64,000 nucleotides of DNA, taken from Mesorhizobium sp. Its GTDB lineage: Bacteria > Pseudomonadota > Alphaproteobacteria > Rhizobiales > Rhizobiaceae. The stretch is from NCBI GenBank assembly GCA_004020315.1, contig SAQG01000009.1, positions 110,898 to 174,897 on the forward strand. The letters run 5' to 3'. A program made the translations under genes and the position numbers. The notes under the pieces were generated by a model that was not told the origin of the DNA, did no database searches, and saw only the letters and a program-made list of their open reading frames with translations. Shown in pieces: positions 16,823-26,792 of the stretch (positions are counted from its first letter, which is position 1; every line of letters begins with the position of its first letter).

Positions 16823-17821
16823 ATGACATCAGCCGTTTCCTTCCAAAAAGTCTCGCGCCATTTCGGCAACGTGCGCGCCGTCGACATGGTCGACCTCGAT
16901 ATCGTGCCGGGCGAGTTCTTTGCCATGCTTGGACCTTCGGGTTCCGGCAAGACGACCTGCCTGCGCCTGATCGCCGGCTTCGAGCAGCCGACGTCGGGCT
17001 CGATCTCCATTTTCGGCGAACGCGCCGAAGGCGTCCCGCCCTATCGCCGCAACGTCAACACCGTCTTCCAGGACTACGCGCTGTTCCCGCATCTGAACGT
17101 GCTCGACAATGTCGCCTACGGGCTGATGGTCAGGGGCGTCGGCAAGCCCGAGCGGCAGAAGGCTGCGGAGGAGGCGCTGTCGCTGGTGCGGCTTCCCGGC
17201 TACGGCGCTCGCCGCCCGAGCCAGCTCTCCGGTGGCCAGCGCCAGCGCGTCGCGCTCGCCCGTGCGCTGGTCAATCAGCCCAAGGTGCTTTTGCTCGACG
17301 AGCCGCTTGGCGCGCTCGACCTCAAGCTGCGCGAAAACATGCAGGAAGAGCTGAAATCGCTGCAGAAGGCGCTCGGCATCACTTTTGTCTTCGTCACCCA
17401 CGACCAGGGCGAGGCGCTGTCGATGGCCGACCGCGTTGCCGTCTTCAACGACGGCAAGATCATGCAGATCGGCACGCCGGAGGATATTTACCAGCGGCCA
17501 AAGACCCGCTTCGTCGCCGATTTCGTCGGCTCGTCCAATGTGCTGCCGCCGGACTTCGTCCAGCGTTATTCCGGCCAGCATCGCTGGGGCAGCCTGCGCC
17601 CTGAATCCATTCGCATCGGCCGATCGGCCAAGGGCGACGGCGTTGCCGCCCGTCTCGTCTCGACCAATTATCTCGGCGCCACCACCAGACTGGCGCTCGA
17701 CGCCGACGGCTTGCGCCTGCACGCCATCGTGCCGGCCGGTGCCACTTTGCCGAAGGAAGGTGAGGCGGTCGTGCTCACCTTCAACCGCGACCATTTGCAT
17801 CTGATGGACGAGCCGGCATGA
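16823..17821 (+). CDS. ydcT: ABC transporter ATP-binding protein, PotA/YdcT type
   Basis: 332-residue ATPase of a polyamine-type importer. Motifs in order: Walker A GPSGSGKTT, Q-loop FQDYALFPHL, signature [15 protein letters not shown], Walker B LLLDEPLGALD, H-loop VTHDQGEAL, then a C-terminal TOBE-type regulatory domain (RWGSLRPESIRIG...YLGATTRLALDADG). ATG 16823 lies 211 bp after the binding-protein gene. Its stop overlaps the first permease start by 4 bp (ATGA). Confidence 0.95.
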   Translation: MTSAVSFQKVSRHFGNVRAVDMVDLDIVPGEFFAMLGPSGSGKTTCLRLIAGFEQPTSGSISIFGERAEGVPPYRRNVNTVFQDYALFPHLNVLDNVAYGLMVRGVGKPERQKAAEEALSLVRLPGYGARRPSQLSGGQRQRVALARALVNQPKVLLLDEPLGALDLKLRENMQEELKSLQKALGITFVFVTHDQGEALSMADRVAVFNDGKIMQIGTPEDIYQRPKTRFVADFVGSSNVLPPDFVQRYSGQHRWGSLRPESIRIGRSAKGDGVAARLVSTNYLGATTRLALDADGLRLHAIVPAGATLPKEGEAVVLTFNRDHLHLMDEPA

Positions 17822-18786
17822 GTTTCGAGGTAGCGATACCGACGAGAGTCGCGCCCGCCATCCTGCCGGGAAGCGGCGGCCTGCGCAGCGCGTTGTCGGA
17901 CCTGTTCTGGCGCAAGCCGAAGCTCCTGCTGCTGTTGATGCTGCTGCCGCCGGTGCTGTGGCTCGGCATCGTCTATATCGGCTCGCTGTTCGCACTGCTC
18001 TTGCAGAGCTTTTTCTCGATCGACGAATTCTCCGGCCTCATCAACCGGCAGTTCACGCTGAAGACCTATGGCGACCTGCTGCAGGCCGCCAATCTCGACA
18101 TCATCCTGCGCACGGTGACGATGGCGGCCCTGGTCACGTTCGCCTCCGCGATCATCGCTTTGCCCATCGCATACTACGCGGCGCGCTATGCGCGCGGCCG
18201 CTGGAAGGCGCTGTTCTATCTCGGCATCATGCTGCCGCTATGGTCGAGCTATCTGGTCAAGATCTACGCCTGGAAGCTCATTCTCGCCAAGGAAGGCATC
18301 CTGACCTGGCTGCTCGCCAAGCTGCATCTTCTATGGCTGCTCGATGGCTGGCTGTCGCTGCCGATCGTCGGCGGCAATTCTCTGTCGGTATCGTCCACCG
18401 GCACCTTCATCGTCTTCGTCTATGTCTGGCTGCCGTTCATGATCCTCCCGGTGCAGGCGGCACTCGAGCGTGTGCCCGGCAATCTGGTCGAGGCCTCGTC
18501 GGATCTTGGCGCCTCGCCAGGCCAGACCTTCCGCAATGTGCTGTTCCCCCTGGCGCTGCCGGGTATCGTCGCCGGCTCGATCTTCACCTTCTCGCTGACG
18601 CTCGGCGATTACATCATCCCGCAGATCATCGGCACTTCGCGGCTGTTCATCGGCCAGGCCGTCTATTCGCAGCAGGGCACCGCCGGCAACATTCCGCTCG
18701 CCGCGGCCTTCACCGTGGTGCCCATCGTCATCATGGGCTTCTACCTCTGGGGCGCCAAGCGCATGGGGGCCTTCGATGCGCTCTGA
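17818..18786 (+). CDS. ydcU: ABC transporter permease, PotB/YdcU type
   Basis: 322-residue inner-membrane permease with a cytoplasmic N-terminal stretch of about 35 residues and six hydrophobic segments, the first [26 protein letters not shown]. The ATPase-contact EAA loop is [20 protein letters not shown]. Translationally coupled on both sides: 4-bp overlap with the ATPase gene and 11-bp overlap with the second permease. Confidence 0.93.
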   Translation: MSFEVAIPTRVAPAILPGSGGLRSALSDLFWRKPKLLLLLMLLPPVLWLGIVYIGSLFALLLQSFFSIDEFSGLINRQFTLKTYGDLLQAANLDIILRTVTMAALVTFASAIIALPIAYYAARYARGRWKALFYLGIMLPLWSSYLVKIYAWKLILAKEGILTWLLAKLHLLWLLDGWLSLPIVGGNSLSVSSTGTFIVFVYVWLPFMILPVQAALERVPGNLVEASSDLGASPGQTFRNVLFPLALPGIVAGSIFTFSLTLGDYIIPQIIGTSRLFIGQAVYSQQGTAGNIPLAAAFTVVPIVIMGFYLWGAKRMGAFDAL

Positions 18787-19591
18787 TGGCTCACCATCCG
18801 CTCCTCTCGGCCTGAAGCTCGCCGCTGCCGGTGGCTTGCTGTTCCTGCATCTGCCGGTCTTGCTGATCTTTATCTATGCCTTCACGACTGAGGAAAAGAG
18901 CTTCGTCTGGCCGCCGCCGGGATTGACCACGCAGTGGTTCGCCGTCACCTGGAACCGCCCCGACGTGTGGGAAGCGCTGTCGCTGTCGGTCCGTGTCGCT
19001 GCGATCTCGACCGCCGTCGCCCTGGTCCTCGGCACACTTTGCGCGGCCGCCGTGTCGCGAACACGGTTCTTTGGCCGCGAAACCATCTCGCTGCTCGTCA
19101 TCCTGCCGATAGCGCTGCCCGGCATCATCACCGGCATCGCGCTGCGTTCGGCGTTTTCGCTGGCCGAGATTCCGTTCTCGTTCTGGACGATCGTGCTCGG
19201 CCACGCCACCTTCTGCGTCGTCGTTGTCTATAACAACGCCGTCGCCCGCTTTCGCCGCACCTCCGGCTCGATGATCGAGGCATCGATGGATCTCGGTGCC
19301 GACGGCTTCCAGACCTTTCGCTATGTCGTGCTGCCCAACATCGCCACCGCGCTGCTCGCCGGCGGCATGCTCGCCTTTGCCCTGTCGTTCGACGAGGTCA
19401 TCGTCACCACCTTCACCGCCGGCCAGCAGCAGACGCTGCCGATCTGGATGCTGGAGGAACTGATCCGTCCGCGCCAGCGCCCCGTCACCAATGTCGTGGC
19501 AATGGTCGTCGTGCTGGTGACGCTGCTGCCCATCCTTCTTGCCTACTACCTGACCCGCGACGGCGACCAGATCGCCGGTTCGGGCAAATGA
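18776..19591 (+). CDS. ydcV: ABC transporter permease, PotC/YdcV type
   Basis: 271-residue inner-membrane permease, partner of the preceding one. The first segment is [22 protein letters not shown] and the EAA loop is [20 protein letters not shown]. Length and the motif [12 protein letters not shown] near the C-terminus are typical of PotC-type subunits. It overlaps the upstream permease by 11 bp and is followed after 29 bp by the aldehyde dehydrogenase of the same operon. Confidence 0.93.
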   Translation: MRSDGSPSAPLGLKLAAAGGLLFLHLPVLLIFIYAFTTEEKSFVWPPPGLTTQWFAVTWNRPDVWEALSLSVRVAAISTAVALVLGTLCAAAVSRTRFFGRETISLLVILPIALPGIITGIALRSAFSLAEIPFSFWTIVLGHATFCVVVVYNNAVARFRRTSGSMIEASMDLGADGFQTFRYVVLPNIATALLAGGMLAFALSFDEVIVTTFTAGQQQTLPIWMLEELIRPRQRPVTNVVAMVVVLVTLLPILLAYYLTRDGDQIAGSGK

Positions 19592-19620
19592 CGTCAAGCA
19601 TCCATAAGGGAGAGACTTCC

Positions 19621-21048
19621 ATGGACACAAAGATGCTAATCGGCTCGAAATTCGAGAAGGGCACCGAAACCGAGGAGCCAATCCTCAATCCCAAGACCGG
19701 GGCTACCATTCTCAACCTGCCTGAAGCCAGCCAGGCGCAGATCGAGGCGGCGGTGCTGGCGGCCGAAAAGGCTTTCGTCACCTGGTCGCGCACGACGCCG
19801 GCGCAGCGCTCCGGTTATCTCCTGAAGATCGCCGACCGCATCGAGGCCGGCGCGAAGGATTTCGCAGCACTCGAGGCGCTCAATTGCGGCAAGCCGATCA
19901 ATGCCGTGCTCAACGACGAAATCCCGGCAATCGTCGACTGCTACCGCTTCTTTGCCGGCGCTGTCCGCTCGATGCCCGGCCAGATCGCTGGCGAATACAT
20001 TCCCGGCCACACTTCGATGGTCCGCCGCGACGCAATCGGCGTCGTCGCTTCGATTGCGCCGTGGAACTATCCGTTGATGATGATGGCCTGGAAGCTGGCG
20101 CCGGCCATTGCCGGCGGCAACACTGTCGTCTTCAAGCCGTCGGAGCAGACGCCGCTTACCGCGCTAAAGCTGGCCAAGATCCTCGCCGAAATCCTGCCCG
20201 AGGGCGTCGTCAATGTCGTGCTCGGCCGCGGCGACAGCGTCGGCAACACGCTGATCAATCACCCGAAGGTCAACATGATTTCGATCACCGGCGACGTCGC
20301 CACCGGCAAGAAGGTGCTGCAGGCCGCCGCCAAATCGGTCAAGCGCACACATCTCGAACTCGGCGGCAAGGCGCCGGTCATCGTCTTCGACGACGCCGAT
20401 CTCGGCGCGGTGGTCAATGGCCTGCGCGCCTTCGGCTACTACAACGCCGGCCAGGACTGCACCGCCGCATGTCGCATCTATGCCGGCAAGAAGATCTACG
20501 ACAAGCTCGTTGCCGATCTTTCGTCCGCCGTATCTACCATCAAATACAACCGCCCCGACGACACCGAGAACGAGATCGGGCCGCTCATCTCACGCCGCCA
20601 GCGCGACCGCGTCTCGAGCTTCGTCGAACGCGCCTCGGAACTGAAGCACATCGAGATCACCACCGGCGGCAGGCCGGGCGAAGGCTCCGGCTTCTTCTAC
20701 CAGCCGACCGTCGTCGCCGGCGCGCTGCAGGAAGACGAGATCGTGCGCCGTGAAGTATTCGGGCCGGTCGTCTCCGTCACTCGTTTTTCCGAGGTCGACG
20801 AGGCGGTGAACTGGGCCAATGACAGCGATTATGGCCTCGCCTCCTCGGTATGGACGAAGGACGTTTCGCGGGCCATGGCGACAGCCGCCCGTCTGCAATA
20901 TGGCTGCACCTGGATCAACACCCACTTCATGCTGACCAATGAGATGCCGCATGGCGGGCTGAAACAGTCGGGCTACGGCAAGGACATGTCGCTCTATGCA
21001 CTGGAGGACTATACCGCTGTCCGCCATGTGATGGTGGCGCACGACTAG
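19621..21048 (+). CDS. patD: Gamma-aminobutyraldehyde dehydrogenase (YdcW/PatD type)
   Basis: 475-residue NAD-dependent aldehyde dehydrogenase, oxidising 4-aminobutanal from putrescine to GABA. It aligns from memory almost throughout with E. coli YdcW (474 aa): [83 protein letters not shown]. The catalytic Cys is at about residue 280 and the general-base Glu at about 246 (LELGGK). Start 19621 follows GGGAGAG; an upstream in-frame ATG at 19588 lacks homology. Last gene of the ydc-type operon, which supports amine uptake coupled to oxidation. Confidence 0.93.
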   Translation: MDTKMLIGSKFEKGTETEEPILNPKTGATILNLPEASQAQIEAAVLAAEKAFVTWSRTTPAQRSGYLLKIADRIEAGAKDFAALEALNCGKPINAVLNDEIPAIVDCYRFFAGAVRSMPGQIAGEYIPGHTSMVRRDAIGVVASIAPWNYPLMMMAWKLAPAIAGGNTVVFKPSEQTPLTALKLAKILAEILPEGVVNVVLGRGDSVGNTLINHPKVNMISITGDVATGKKVLQAAAKSVKRTHLELGGKAPVIVFDDADLGAVVNGLRAFGYYNAGQDCTAACRIYAGKKIYDKLVADLSSAVSTIKYNRPDDTENEIGPLISRRQRDRVSSFVERASELKHIEITTGGRPGEGSGFFYQPTVVAGALQEDEIVRREVFGPVVSVTRFSEVDEAVNWANDSDYGLASSVWTKDVSRAMATAARLQYGCTWINTHFMLTNEMPHGGLKQSGYGKDMSLYALEDYTAVRHVMVAHD

Positions 21049-21056
21049 CGCCTTCT

Positions 21057-21078
21057 ACCTCTCCCCCAGGGGAGAGGT
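21057..21078. terminator. Perfect hairpin after the ydc-type operon
   Basis: Ten-bp perfect stem ACCTCTCCCC/GGGGAGAGGT with a 2-base loop, 9 bp after the aldehyde dehydrogenase stop. There is no T-tract, so it may be a member of the CTCCCC repeat family acting as an mRNA end-stabiliser instead of an intrinsic terminator. The remaining 21079-21226 holds no supported gene. Confidence 0.45.
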
Positions 21079-21226
21079 CGGATTTATCCTTCACAAATCG
21101 GTTGACAATCCGGTGAGGGATAAGCAAGTGCCAAGTGACCCCCACGCTCACTGCTCGACATTGCGGAAAGTCTGCTACGAGCTGGTGCCCGACACAGGCC
21201 ATCCTCTTGCCTCGAACTGCGCTGGC

Positions 21227-21499
21227 CTATTTTTGCGAAGCGGCAATTTCGGCCTTTGATTCGAAGCCCACTGCTTCCGGTGCAGCCGGCCGCTTGATCC
21301 TTGCCGAGGCGGCCACGACAAGCTCGTTGAAGCCTTGGCCACCATTGTCCAGCATTTCGAACAGTTGCCGCCGCATCCTTGGTTCCCAGAACTTGTTGAT
21401 GTGCTCGGCGACGCCGGCAATGCCTTCCTCGCGCGGCTTGGAGTGAAAAAAGGCGGCGATCTGGTTGGCCATGCGGACCAGCTTCTCGCTGGTGCTCAT
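21227..21499 (-). CDS. fdsD: Formate dehydrogenase delta subunit
   Basis: 90-residue small subunit of the NAD-dependent molybdenum formate dehydrogenase. The motif KLVRMANQIAAFFHSKPREEGIAGVAEHINKFWEPRMRRQL is the FdsD family hallmark. Start at 21499 is chosen for GAAGGG upstream and because homology starts there; an ATG at 21523 would overlap fdhD by 11 bp. Last gene of the fds operon, 13 bp after fdsC/fdhD. FdsD assists assembly or stability of the complex; it has no catalytic motif. Confidence 0.9.
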   Translation of the reverse strand: MSTSEKLVRMANQIAAFFHSKPREEGIAGVAEHINKFWEPRMRRQLFEMLDNGGQGFNELVVAASARIKRPAAPEAVGFESKAEIAASQK

Positions 21500-21512
21500 G
21501 ATGTGCCCTTCG

Positions 21513-22343
21513 TCATGCGACATGCTTGGCAACTCCGGAAACCACCCGTTCGGGGCGGGTGAAGATATCGAAATCATCGCCGCGCACCAGAGCCACCAGC
21601 GTCATGCCGGCATCTTCAGCCGTGCGGATGGCAAGCGCGGTCGGCGCCGAGACGGCGATGATGAACGCAGCACCGATCGCCGCCGTCTTCTGCACCATCT
21701 CCACCGAAACGCGCGACGTCACGACGACGGCACCCGAGGTGCCGTCGATGCCGGCTTTGGCGAGTGCACCGGCCAGCTTGTCGAGCGCATTATGGCGGCC
21801 GACATCCTCGCGCGCCAGGACGATGCCGTTGCCGTGGATGTAGAAACCCGCGGCATGGACCGCACCGGTTTCGGCATGCAGCGGCTGCACCTTCGACAAA
21901 AGCTTGACCGAGCGGATGATATCGTCGTCCGAAAGCGTAAGTTTTGACGAACCGACCGCCTCGACCGAACGCATCGCCTCTTCGATCGATTCGATACCGC
22001 ACAGCCCGCAGCCGACCGGTCCGGCCAACCGTCGGCGCCGCGCTTCGAAGCGCGTATTGGCCTGGTCCTTCAGCCTGATCTGGATGTCGATGCCGGCGCC
22101 GTGATCCTCGACCTCGATCGCCTCGATTTCTTGGCGGTCGGCGATGATGCCTTCGGTCAGCGAGAAGCCGAGCGCGAAATCCTCGAAATCGGCCGGACTT
22201 GCCATCATCACCGCATGGGTGGTGCCGGCAAAGGAGAACGCCACCGGCGTCTCTTCCGGCACCATACGATTGGCGGCCGCAGTGCCGCCGGCGCGGTGCG
22301 CCAGCCGCGAGATCTGCGTCGTGGCTTTGCGGCGCGCGCCCAA
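21513..22343 (-). CDS. fdsC: FdhD/FdsC sulfurtransferase for formate dehydrogenase
   Basis: 276-residue FdhD-family protein that passes sulfur to the molybdenum cofactor and inserts it in FdsA. Visible: VGCGLCGIESIEEA (the Cys-x-x-Cys sulfur carrier loop), FYIHGNGIVLAREDVGRHNALDKL and VVVTSRVSVEMVQKTAAIG. The start appears to be TTG at 22343, two bases after the fdsA stop with GGAG overlapping that stop, which implies strict translational coupling. Order A-C-D matches fds operons of other proteobacteria. Confidence 0.93.
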   Translation of the reverse strand: MGARRKATTQISRLAHRAGGTAAANRMVPEETPVAFSFAGTTHAVMMASPADFEDFALGFSLTEGIIADRQEIEAIEVEDHGAGIDIQIRLKDQANTRFEARRRRLAGPVGCGLCGIESIEEAMRSVEAVGSSKLTLSDDDIIRSVKLLSKVQPLHAETGAVHAAGFYIHGNGIVLAREDVGRHNALDKLAGALAKAGIDGTSGAVVVTSRVSVEMVQKTAAIGAAFIIAVSAPTALAIRTAEDAGMTLVALVRGDDFDIFTRPERVVSGVAKHVA

Positions 22344-22345
22344 GG

Positions 22346-25222
22346 TTACTCCGCTGCTTCCAGCGTCGCGATGCGACGGCTGTTGCGGGCCTGCTCGTCA
22401 TAGTCGCGCTGCCATTCCGATGGCCCGTTGGACGCGCCGACCTGCACCGCCGTCACCTTGTATTCCGGGCAGTTGGTCGCCCAGTCGGAGAAGTCGGTGG
22501 TGATGACGTTGGCCTGCGTGTCGGGGTGGTGGAACGTCGTATAGACCACGCCAGGCGACACTTTGTCGGTGATCAGCGCGCGCAGCGTCGTCTCGCCGGA
22601 GCGGCTGGTCAGGCGGACCCAGTCGCCGTCGCGCAGACCGCGGTTTTCGGCGTCATGCGGGTGGATCTCCAGCCGGTCCTCGCTGTGCCACATGATATTG
22701 TCGGTACGCCTGGTCTGCGCGCCGACATTGTACTGCGACAGGATGCGGCCGGTGGTCAGCAGCAGCGGGAAGCGCGGTCCCGTCCTCTCGTCAGTCGCCA
22801 CATATTCGGTGCGGATGAACTTGCCCTTGCCGCGCACGAAGCCGTCAATATGCATGATCGGCGTGCCTTCCGGCGCCTGCTCGTTGCACGGCCACTGCAC
22901 CGAGCCCATCTTGTCCAGATAGTCGTAGGAAACCTTGGCGAAGCTCGGCGTCGTCTTGGCGATCTCGTCCATGATCTCAGACGGATGCTGGTAATTCCAG
23001 GCAAGTCCCATCGCTTGTGCGAGCCTCTGCGTCACTTCCCAGTCGGCAAGGCCGTTGCGCGGCGCCATCACCTTGCGCACGCGGTTGATGCGGCGTTCGG
23101 CATTGGTGAAGGTGCCATCCTTCTCGAGGAAGGTCGAGCCGGGCAGGAAGACATGCGCGTAGTTGGCGGTCTCGTTGAGGAAGAGATCGTGCACGACGAC
23201 ACATTCCATCGCGGCAAGGCCTGCGGCGACATGCTTGGTGTCGGGATCGGACTGCAAAATGTCCTCGCCCTGCACGTAGAGTCCCTTGAACGAGCCGTCG
23301 ACGGCGGCATCCAGCATGTTGGGGATGCGCAGGCCGGGTTCGTCGTCGAGCTTGATGCCCCACAGGCTCTCATAGATGTCGCGCACAGCATCGCCGGAGA
23401 TGTGGCGATAGCCGGGCAGCTCGTGCGGGAACGAGCCCATGTCGCAGGAGCCCTGGACATTGTTCTGGCCGCGCAGCGGATTCACGCCGACGCCCGGCCG
23501 GCCGATATTGCCGGTCGCCATGGCGAGGTTGGCGATGGCGATGACCGTCGTCGAGCCCTGGCTGTGCTCGGTCACGCCGAGGCCGTAATAGATCGCGCCA
23601 TTGCCGCCGGTGGCAAACAGCCGTGCGGCGCCGCGGATCTCTTCGGGATCGACATTGGCAAGCTGTCCGACCACCTCAGGGCTGTTTTCTGGCAGCGCCA
23701 CGAACGATGCCCAGTCCTGGAACTCGTCCCAGTCGCAGCGCTCGCGGATAAAGGCCTCGTCGAACAGGCCTTCGGTGACAATGACATGCGCAAGCGCGGT
23801 GACCACGGCGACATTGGTGCCGGGCTTCAGCGGCAGATGATGCTGCGCCTCGATATGGGCCGAGCGCACGATGTCGGTGCGGCGCGGGTCGAGCACGATC
23901 AGCTTGGCGCCCTTGCGCAACCGCTTCTTCATGCGCGACGCAAACACCGGATGTGCGTCGGTCGGATTGGCACCGATGATCATCACCACGTCGGTTTTCT
24001 CGATCGAATCGAAATCCTGCGTGCCTGCCGAAGTGCCGAATGTCTGGCCAAGGCCGTAGCCTGTCGGTGAATGGCAGACGCGAGCGCAGGTATCGACATT
24101 GTTGTTGCGGAAACCCTGGCGGATCAGCTTCTGCACCAGATAGGTTTCCTCGTTCGTGCAGCGCGACGAGGTGATGCCGCCGATCGAGGTGCGGCCATAC
24201 TGGTACTGGATGCGGCGGAACTCGTTGGCGGTGTGGGTGAGTGCTTCTTCCCATGACACTTCGCGCCATGGATCGGTGACCTTTTCGCGGATCATCGGAT
24301 TGAGGATGCGCTCCTTGTGGGTCGAGTAGCCGTAGGCAAAACGGCCCTTGACGCAGCTGTGGCCACGGTTTGCCTTGCCGTCCTTGTAGGGCACCATGCG
24401 CACCAGCTCGTCGCCGCGCATTTCGGCCTTGAACGAGCAGCCGACGCCGCAATAGGCGCAGGTGGTGACGACCGAATGCTCCGGCTGGCCGATCTTGATC
24501 ACCGATTTTTCGGAAAGGGTCGCCGTCGGGCAGGCCTGCACGCAGGCGCCGCAGGACACGCACTCGCTGTCGATGAAGAGCTGATGCATGCCTGGCGACA
24601 CGCGGCTTTCGAATCCGCGGCCCTCGATGGTCAGCGCGAAAGTGCCTTGCACCTCCTCGCAGGCGCGTACGCAGCGCGAGCAGACGATGCATTTCGACGG
24701 GTCATAGGTGAAGTACGGATTGGACTCGTCCTTCTCCATCCATTTGAAATTCTCGACGCCGTCATTCTTCTTGAAGACGTGGTTGTCGCCCTCATAACCG
24801 TAGCGCACGTCGCGCAGACCGACGACGCCGGCCTGGGTCTGCAATTCGCAATCGCCATTGGCGGCACAGGTCAGGCAGTCGAGCGGATGGTCGGAGATGT
24901 AGAGTTCCATCACGCCGCGGCGGATGTCCTTCAGCCTTCCGGTCTGGGTGTGCACGACCATGCCCGGCGCCACCGGCGTCGTGCAGGAGGAGGGCGTGCC
25001 GTTGCGGCCGTCGATCTCGACCAGGCAGAGCCGGCAGGAGCCGAAGGCATCGACCATGTCGGTGGCGCAGAGTTTTGGGATGGCGATGCCCGCCTCCATC
25101 GAGGCGCGCATGATCGAGGTGCCCTCCGGCACGGTGACGGTGAAGCCGTCGACGGTCAGCGTCACCTGCTTCTCGGAGGTCGAGGCCGGTGTGCCGTAGT
25201 CGATTTCCTGAACGAGACCCAT
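22346..25222 (-). CDS. fdsA: NAD-dependent formate dehydrogenase alpha (catalytic) subunit
   Basis: 958-residue molybdo-bis-MGD enzyme oxidising formate to CO2; cytoplasmic. The N-terminus carries a [2Fe-2S] ferredoxin domain (CATDMVDAFGSCRLCLVEI ... CTTP) and a His/Cys NuoG-type cluster (HPLDCLTCAANGDCELQ). Two [4Fe-4S] sites follow (CIVCSRCVRAC; CVSCGACVQACP), then the proximal cluster CAYCGVGCSF. Active site NNVDTCARVCHSPTGYG contains the Mo-ligand Cys and catalytic His. The C-terminal molybdopterin-dinucleotide domain ends WATNCPEYKVTAVQV. Ten bases separate it from fdsB. Length and domain order are those of soluble FdsA proteins. Confidence 0.97.
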   Translation of the reverse strand: MGLVQEIDYGTPASTSEKQVTLTVDGFTVTVPEGTSIMRASMEAGIAIPKLCATDMVDAFGSCRLCLVEIDGRNGTPSSCTTPVAPGMVVHTQTGRLKDIRRGVMELYISDHPLDCLTCAANGDCELQTQAGVVGLRDVRYGYEGDNHVFKKNDGVENFKWMEKDESNPYFTYDPSKCIVCSRCVRACEEVQGTFALTIEGRGFESRVSPGMHQLFIDSECVSCGACVQACPTATLSEKSVIKIGQPEHSVVTTCAYCGVGCSFKAEMRGDELVRMVPYKDGKANRGHSCVKGRFAYGYSTHKERILNPMIREKVTDPWREVSWEEALTHTANEFRRIQYQYGRTSIGGITSSRCTNEETYLVQKLIRQGFRNNNVDTCARVCHSPTGYGLGQTFGTSAGTQDFDSIEKTDVVMIIGANPTDAHPVFASRMKKRLRKGAKLIVLDPRRTDIVRSAHIEAQHHLPLKPGTNVAVVTALAHVIVTEGLFDEAFIRERCDWDEFQDWASFVALPENSPEVVGQLANVDPEEIRGAARLFATGGNGAIYYGLGVTEHSQGSTTVIAIANLAMATGNIGRPGVGVNPLRGQNNVQGSCDMGSFPHELPGYRHISGDAVRDIYESLWGIKLDDEPGLRIPNMLDAAVDGSFKGLYVQGEDILQSDPDTKHVAAGLAAMECVVVHDLFLNETANYAHVFLPGSTFLEKDGTFTNAERRINRVRKVMAPRNGLADWEVTQRLAQAMGLAWNYQHPSEIMDEIAKTTPSFAKVSYDYLDKMGSVQWPCNEQAPEGTPIMHIDGFVRGKGKFIRTEYVATDERTGPRFPLLLTTGRILSQYNVGAQTRRTDNIMWHSEDRLEIHPHDAENRGLRDGDWVRLTSRSGETTLRALITDKVSPGVVYTTFHHPDTQANVITTDFSDWATNCPEYKVTAVQVGASNGPSEWQRDYDEQARNSRRIATLEAAE

Positions 25223-25232
25223 GGCGAGACTC

Positions 25233-26792
25233 CTATTCTGCTGCTTCGGCGACCGGCGCCGGCTTGAAATCTTCGCGGAAGTGGTTGATTGCGCTCATCA
25301 CCGGGTAGGGCGTGAAGCCACCCAGCGCGCAGAGCGAACCATACTTCATCGTGTTGCAGAGGTCGCTGACCAGCTCGATCTGCTTTTCCGGCTCGATACC
25401 CCTGGCGATCTTGTCGATCGTCTCGACGCCGCGCGTCGAGCCGATGCGGCATGGCGTGCACTTGCCGCAGCTCTCGATGGCGCAGAACTCCATGGCGAAG
25501 CGCGCCTGCTTCAGCATGTCGGCAGTGTCATCGAACACGGTGATGCCGGCATGGCCGATCAGCCCGTCCTTGGCGGCGAAGGCTTCGTAGTCGAACGGCG
25601 TGTCGAACAGGCTGCGCGGAAAATAAGCGCCGAGCGGCCCGCCGACCTGCACTGCCTTGACCGGCCGTCCAGTCGCCGTGCCGCCGCCGATGTCGTCGAC
25701 GATTTCGCCCAGCGTCATCCCGAACGCCGCCTCGAACAGGCCGCCATATCTGACATTGCCGGCGATCTGGATCGGGATGGTGCCGCGCGAGCGGCCCATG
25801 CCGAAGTCCTTGTAGAAGGCAGCACCCTTATCCATGATGACAGGCACCGAGGCCAGCGAGATGACGTTGTTGATCACCGTCGGCTTGCCAAACAGGCCCT
25901 GGATGGCCGGCAGTGGCGGCTTGGCGCGAACGACGCCGCGCTTGCCTTCGAGGCTGTTGAGCAGCGAGGTCTCCTCGCCGCAAACATAGGCGCCGGCGCC
26001 GACGCGGATTTCCATGTCGAAGGCGTTGGGCGAGCCCAGCACGTTGACGCCGAGCAGGCCGGCCTTGCGGGCGACCTCGACAGCCTTTTGCATCATCACC
26101 ACCGCATGGGGGTATTCCGAGCGGATATAGACAAAGCCCTTGGTCGCCCCGGTCGCGATGCCGGCGATCGCCATGCCTTCGATCAGCACGAAGGGGTCGC
26201 CCTCCATGATCATGCGGTCGGCGAAGGTGGCGCTGTCGCCCTCGTCGGCATTGCAGACGATGTACTTTTTGTCGGCGGTCGTATCGAGCACCGTCTTCCA
26301 CTTGATGCCGGTCGGGAAGCCGGCGCCGCCGCGACCGCGCAGGCCTGATTCCGTCACCCGTTTGACGATATCGGCCGGCGCCATCGCCACGGCGTTCTGC
26401 AGGCCCTTCAGTCCGCCATGCGCCTTGTAGTGATCGAGCGACAGCGGATTGATGACGCCGCAGCGCGCGAAGGTCAGGCGCGTCTGCCTGGCGAAGAACG
26501 GGATCTTGTCGGGTGCGCCCAGCCAGCGCTTGTGGTGGCCACCGGTGAGGAAGCCGCTGTCGAACAGGCTTTTGACGTCGGACGGCTTCACCGGCCCATA
26601 GGCGACGCGGCCCTTGTCTGTTGTTGCCACCTCGACCATCGGCTCGAGGAAATAGGCGCCGCGCGAACCATTGCGCACGATCTTGGCCTCGATGCCACGA
26701 TCGGCCAATTCCTTTTCGATCGCCTTGGCGACCTTTTCCGCACCGAGCGCCAGCGCGCCGGAGTCTCCTGGAATGTAGATGCGCGGGATCAT
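25233..26792 (-). CDS. fdsB: NAD-dependent formate dehydrogenase beta (diaphorase) subunit
   Basis: 519-residue NuoF-like subunit that transfers electrons from FdsA to NAD+. An N-terminal thioredoxin-like region precedes the FMN motif GRGGAGFPTGIKW, the NAD-binding GAGAYVCGEETSLLNSLEG, and the [4Fe-4S] site ESCGKCTPCRIGSTRG with the fourth Cys in YGSLCALGG. Its start overlaps the fdsG stop by 4 bp (ATGA). Central part of the fds operon. Confidence 0.97.
   Translation of the reverse strand: MIPRIYIPGDSGALALGAEKVAKAIEKELADRGIEAKIVRNGSRGAYFLEPMVEVATTDKGRVAYGPVKPSDVKSLFDSGFLTGGHHKRWLGAPDKIPFFARQTRLTFARCGVINPLSLDHYKAHGGLKGLQNAVAMAPADIVKRVTESGLRGRGGAGFPTGIKWKTVLDTTADKKYIVCNADEGDSATFADRMIMEGDPFVLIEGMAIAGIATGATKGFVYIRSEYPHAVVMMQKAVEVARKAGLLGVNVLGSPNAFDMEIRVGAGAYVCGEETSLLNSLEGKRGVVRAKPPLPAIQGLFGKPTVINNVISLASVPVIMDKGAAFYKDFGMGRSRGTIPIQIAGNVRYGGLFEAAFGMTLGEIVDDIGGGTATGRPVKAVQVGGPLGAYFPRSLFDTPFDYEAFAAKDGLIGHAGITVFDDTADMLKQARFAMEFCAIESCGKCTPCRIGSTRGVETIDKIARGIEPEKQIELVSDLCNTMKYGSLCALGGFTPYPVMSAINHFREDFKPAPVAEAAE

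Noticed and set aside
22199..24070. 623-codon plus-strand frame opposite fdsA
   Set aside because: fdsA is certain by motifs; the frame has typical shadow composition and no start context.
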